NCBI GenBank assembly: GCA_903834675.1
Contig: CAILKC010000181.1
Location: 1 to 6,225, forward strand
DNA length: 6,225 bases
Reading direction: 5' to 3'
From: an uncultured Victivallales bacterium
GTDB taxonomy: Bacteria; Verrucomicrobiota; Lentisphaeria; Oligosphaerales; JAFGRS01
Shown here: positions 4,959-6,225 of the stretch, piece by piece
How the letters are laid out: each line of letters begins with the position of its first letter
Numbering within the stretch: position 1 is the first letter of the stretch
Notes under the pieces: generated by a model
Database searches by the model: none
Seen by the model: only the letters and a program-made list of their open reading frames with translations
What the model was told of the DNA's origin: nothing
Translations under genes and position numbers: made by a program

Positions 4959-6079
4959 TCCGCGAGGCGGATCTCCGCGGTCACCTTACCGTCCGCGACG
5001 GCGCTCCAGTACAGGCCGCCAGTCGTCCCCACCGCTGGCGTAGCTTGCGGAATCCGCAGGACGTGCCGACGCCCGTCGCTGAAGTCGACGGTGAACTCGG
5101 CCACCCCCTCCGCCACCCTGGCGCTGACCGCCTTGAGCGGCAGTTCCTGCTCCGAGCGCAGGGGCAGCAGCAACCACGGCAGCAGGCGCTCGCCCGCGCC
5201 CTCGGTCCTGAAGACGGGCGTAGCGACGGGACGGACCTCGTAGCCACGGGCTGGCACCCACCCTTGCACGGCGGGCTGTTCCTGGCCCTTGATGATCTCG
5301 ACGCTAACCTCAGCGGAGTGCAGCGCCACGATGGCCAGGTTCGGCTGCTTTGGGTCCGTACTCCGGGCCAGCAGCGGTGAGGTGCCGGTCTCGGCATTCT
5401 CGCCATCGAAGTGGAAGATGGCCTCGTAGCGATGCGGCGCTGCGTCCGCGGGCGTCAGGCGGTCCACCACCAACCAGTACTCGGGTTTGACGAAGAGCAC
5501 GGCGCGGCGATGGGTCACGGTACGGTCGCGGTTGGCGCCATAGCCCTCATCGTACCAGCCTTCGGCAAAATCAAACTGCGGCGTGCTGAGCCAGCGGTTG
5601 GGGAGCGCCTCCTTGGTCACATAGGTCTCACGCAGCCCGGCCCGGCGCTGTTCCAGGCCGTCGACCATGATCGTATTGTGGGCCCGGGTACTGAGCACAT
5701 AACGCCGCCACGCCGACGAATCATAGGCGTAGACGCCGCCCTCGGTGAGCAGGCGCCGACCGTAGGCGTGGACGAGCACTGAGAGCTTGTCTTCGTGCTG
5801 GTGGCCGGCGCCGTAGGGACCATAGTCGAAATGCAGGTAGGCATCCTGGGCGCCCCAGCCGCTGCGCTGCACCGCCCAGCCCGCGTAGGGGAAGGCGACC
5901 GAGGTCAACGTCGGCAGCTCGCCCTCCTTGCCAATGCTGCCGACATAGCGCCAATCGGCCCGTTGCGGAAAACGCGAGACGCCCTCGCGCAGCGGCCCGC
6001 GGCAATCGCCCCAACTGGAGTCGTTGAGAGCGGGATAGAGACCGTCCGGCATGGCCAACTTGAGGTAGTAGTCGTACAT
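4955..6079 (-). CDS. Heparinase II/III-like protein, N-terminally truncated
   Basis: A 374-residue protein matching the heparinase II/III-like beta-sandwich region of polysaccharide lyases, which cleave uronic-acid polysaccharides by beta-elimination. GAGHQHEDKLSVLVHAYG (91-107) and LSTRAHNTIMVDG (129-141) carry the family's histidines: H93, H95 and H134 are likely active-site or zinc ligands, with E113 of LLTEGG where aspartate is common. The opening MYDYYLKLAMPDGLYPALND (1-20) corresponds to the end of the alpha/alpha toroid, so most of that domain (some 250-300 residues in full-length relatives) is absent. There is no signal peptide, unlike exported lyases. Reading upstream in frame, family-like RLEKM precedes the ATG, and a stop codon lies at 6116-6118. 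A weak GAG/GAA-rich site precedes ATG 6079 and no other start is available. It could be a pseudogene, a product of a sequencing or assembly error, or a reduced protein. It converges on glcD, the two stop codons overlapping in CTAG. Confidence 0.8.
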   Translation of the reverse strand: MYDYYLKLAMPDGLYPALNDSSWGDCRGPLREGVSRFPQRADWRYVGSIGKEGELPTLTSVAFPYAGWAVQRSGWGAQDAYLHFDYGPYGAGHQHEDKLSVLVHAYGRRLLTEGGVYAYDSSAWRRYVLSTRAHNTIMVDGLEQRRAGLRETYVTKEALPNRWLSTPQFDFAEGWYDEGYGANRDRTVTHRRAVLFVKPEYWLVVDRLTPADAAPHRYEAIFHFDGENAETGTSPLLARSTDPKQPNLAIVALHSAEVSVEIIKGQEQPAVQGWVPARGYEVRPVATPVFRTEGAGERLLPWLLLPLRSEQELPLKAVSARVAEGVAEFTVDFSDGRRHVLRIPQATPAVGTTGGLYWSAVADGKVTAEIRLAD

Positions 6080-6130
6080 CTTCTCTAGCCTGGATTCCCA
6101 CGGCCTGCCGCCAAACTAACACCACGGGGG

Positions 6131-6225
6131 TCACCCGAGGCAGAGCCGCAACCTGCGGCCGGCGAGCCAGGGCAGTGGCGTTGCGGTCTCGGCGAGTCCG
6201 GCGGCGACCAGCATGGGGTTGTGCG
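6131..6225 (-). CDS. Possible C-terminal end of an upstream minus-strand gene
   Basis: Reading the minus strand from the right edge, one frame stays open for 30 codons and ends with TGA at 6131-6133. It contains HNPMLVAAGLAETATPLPWL and an arginine- and leucine-rich end. It is in the same frame as the heparinase-like gene, separated from it by two stops (6131-6133 and 6116-6118). It could be the tail of a neighbouring gene, a decayed part of the lyase toroid, or non-coding. The family is not recognised and the fragment is too short to judge. Confidence 0.25.
   Translation of the reverse strand, partial: HNPMLVAAGLAETATPLPWLAGRRLRLCLG

Overview
The window is GC-rich bacterial DNA. Start codons are mixed (ATG and GTG), Shine-Dalgarno sites are clear before two of the genes, and third codon positions are strongly G/C. 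The gene mix is a GPP34-family protein, a SpoIIAA-type STAS protein, a two-subunit glycolate-oxidase-like pair and a heparinase II/III-like protein. That would fit a soil or aquatic heterotroph from a group such as Armatimonadota, Planctomycetota or Chloroflexota. No marker gene settles the phylum, so this is a weak guess.

Layout, left to right. Positions 1-168 have no gene; they hold a mosaic of short direct and inverted repeats with a period near 57 nt. A small cupin protein lies on the minus strand (169-561). A 400-nt divergent intergenic region (562-961) contains a CGCCGTCT microsatellite, several dyads and a plausible sigma-70-type promoter. This promoter points right into a two-gene unit: a STAS-domain anti-sigma-factor-antagonist-like gene (962-1300), then a GPP34 (GOLPH3-like) gene (1334-1978). 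A 332-nt gap follows (1979-2310). Next is a tightly coupled pair: a GlcF-type iron-sulfur subunit with a GTG start (2311-3582) and a GlcD-type FAD subunit (3579-4958) that overlaps it by ATGA. Converging on glcD from the minus strand is a heparinase II/III-like gene (4955-6079). Its stop codon shares one CTAG tetramer with the glcD stop. A possible tail of another minus-strand gene runs off the right edge.

How the genes work together. GlcF and GlcD should form a membrane-associated 2-hydroxyacid dehydrogenase: FAD in GlcD takes electrons from glycolate or D-lactate and the Fe-S clusters of GlcF pass them to the respiratory chain. No GlcE subunit is present. STAS and GPP34 look co-transcribed and may link a phospho-switch to a lipid-binding protein, but nothing in the sequence proves this. 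The heparinase-like protein keeps its metal-site and beta-sandwich region but lacks most of the N-terminal toroid and any signal peptide, so it looks truncated or decayed.

No RNA gene, CRISPR array, transposase or phage gene was seen. The least explained items are the STAS-GPP34 pair, the periodic hairpin repeats at the left edge and the broken heparinase start.
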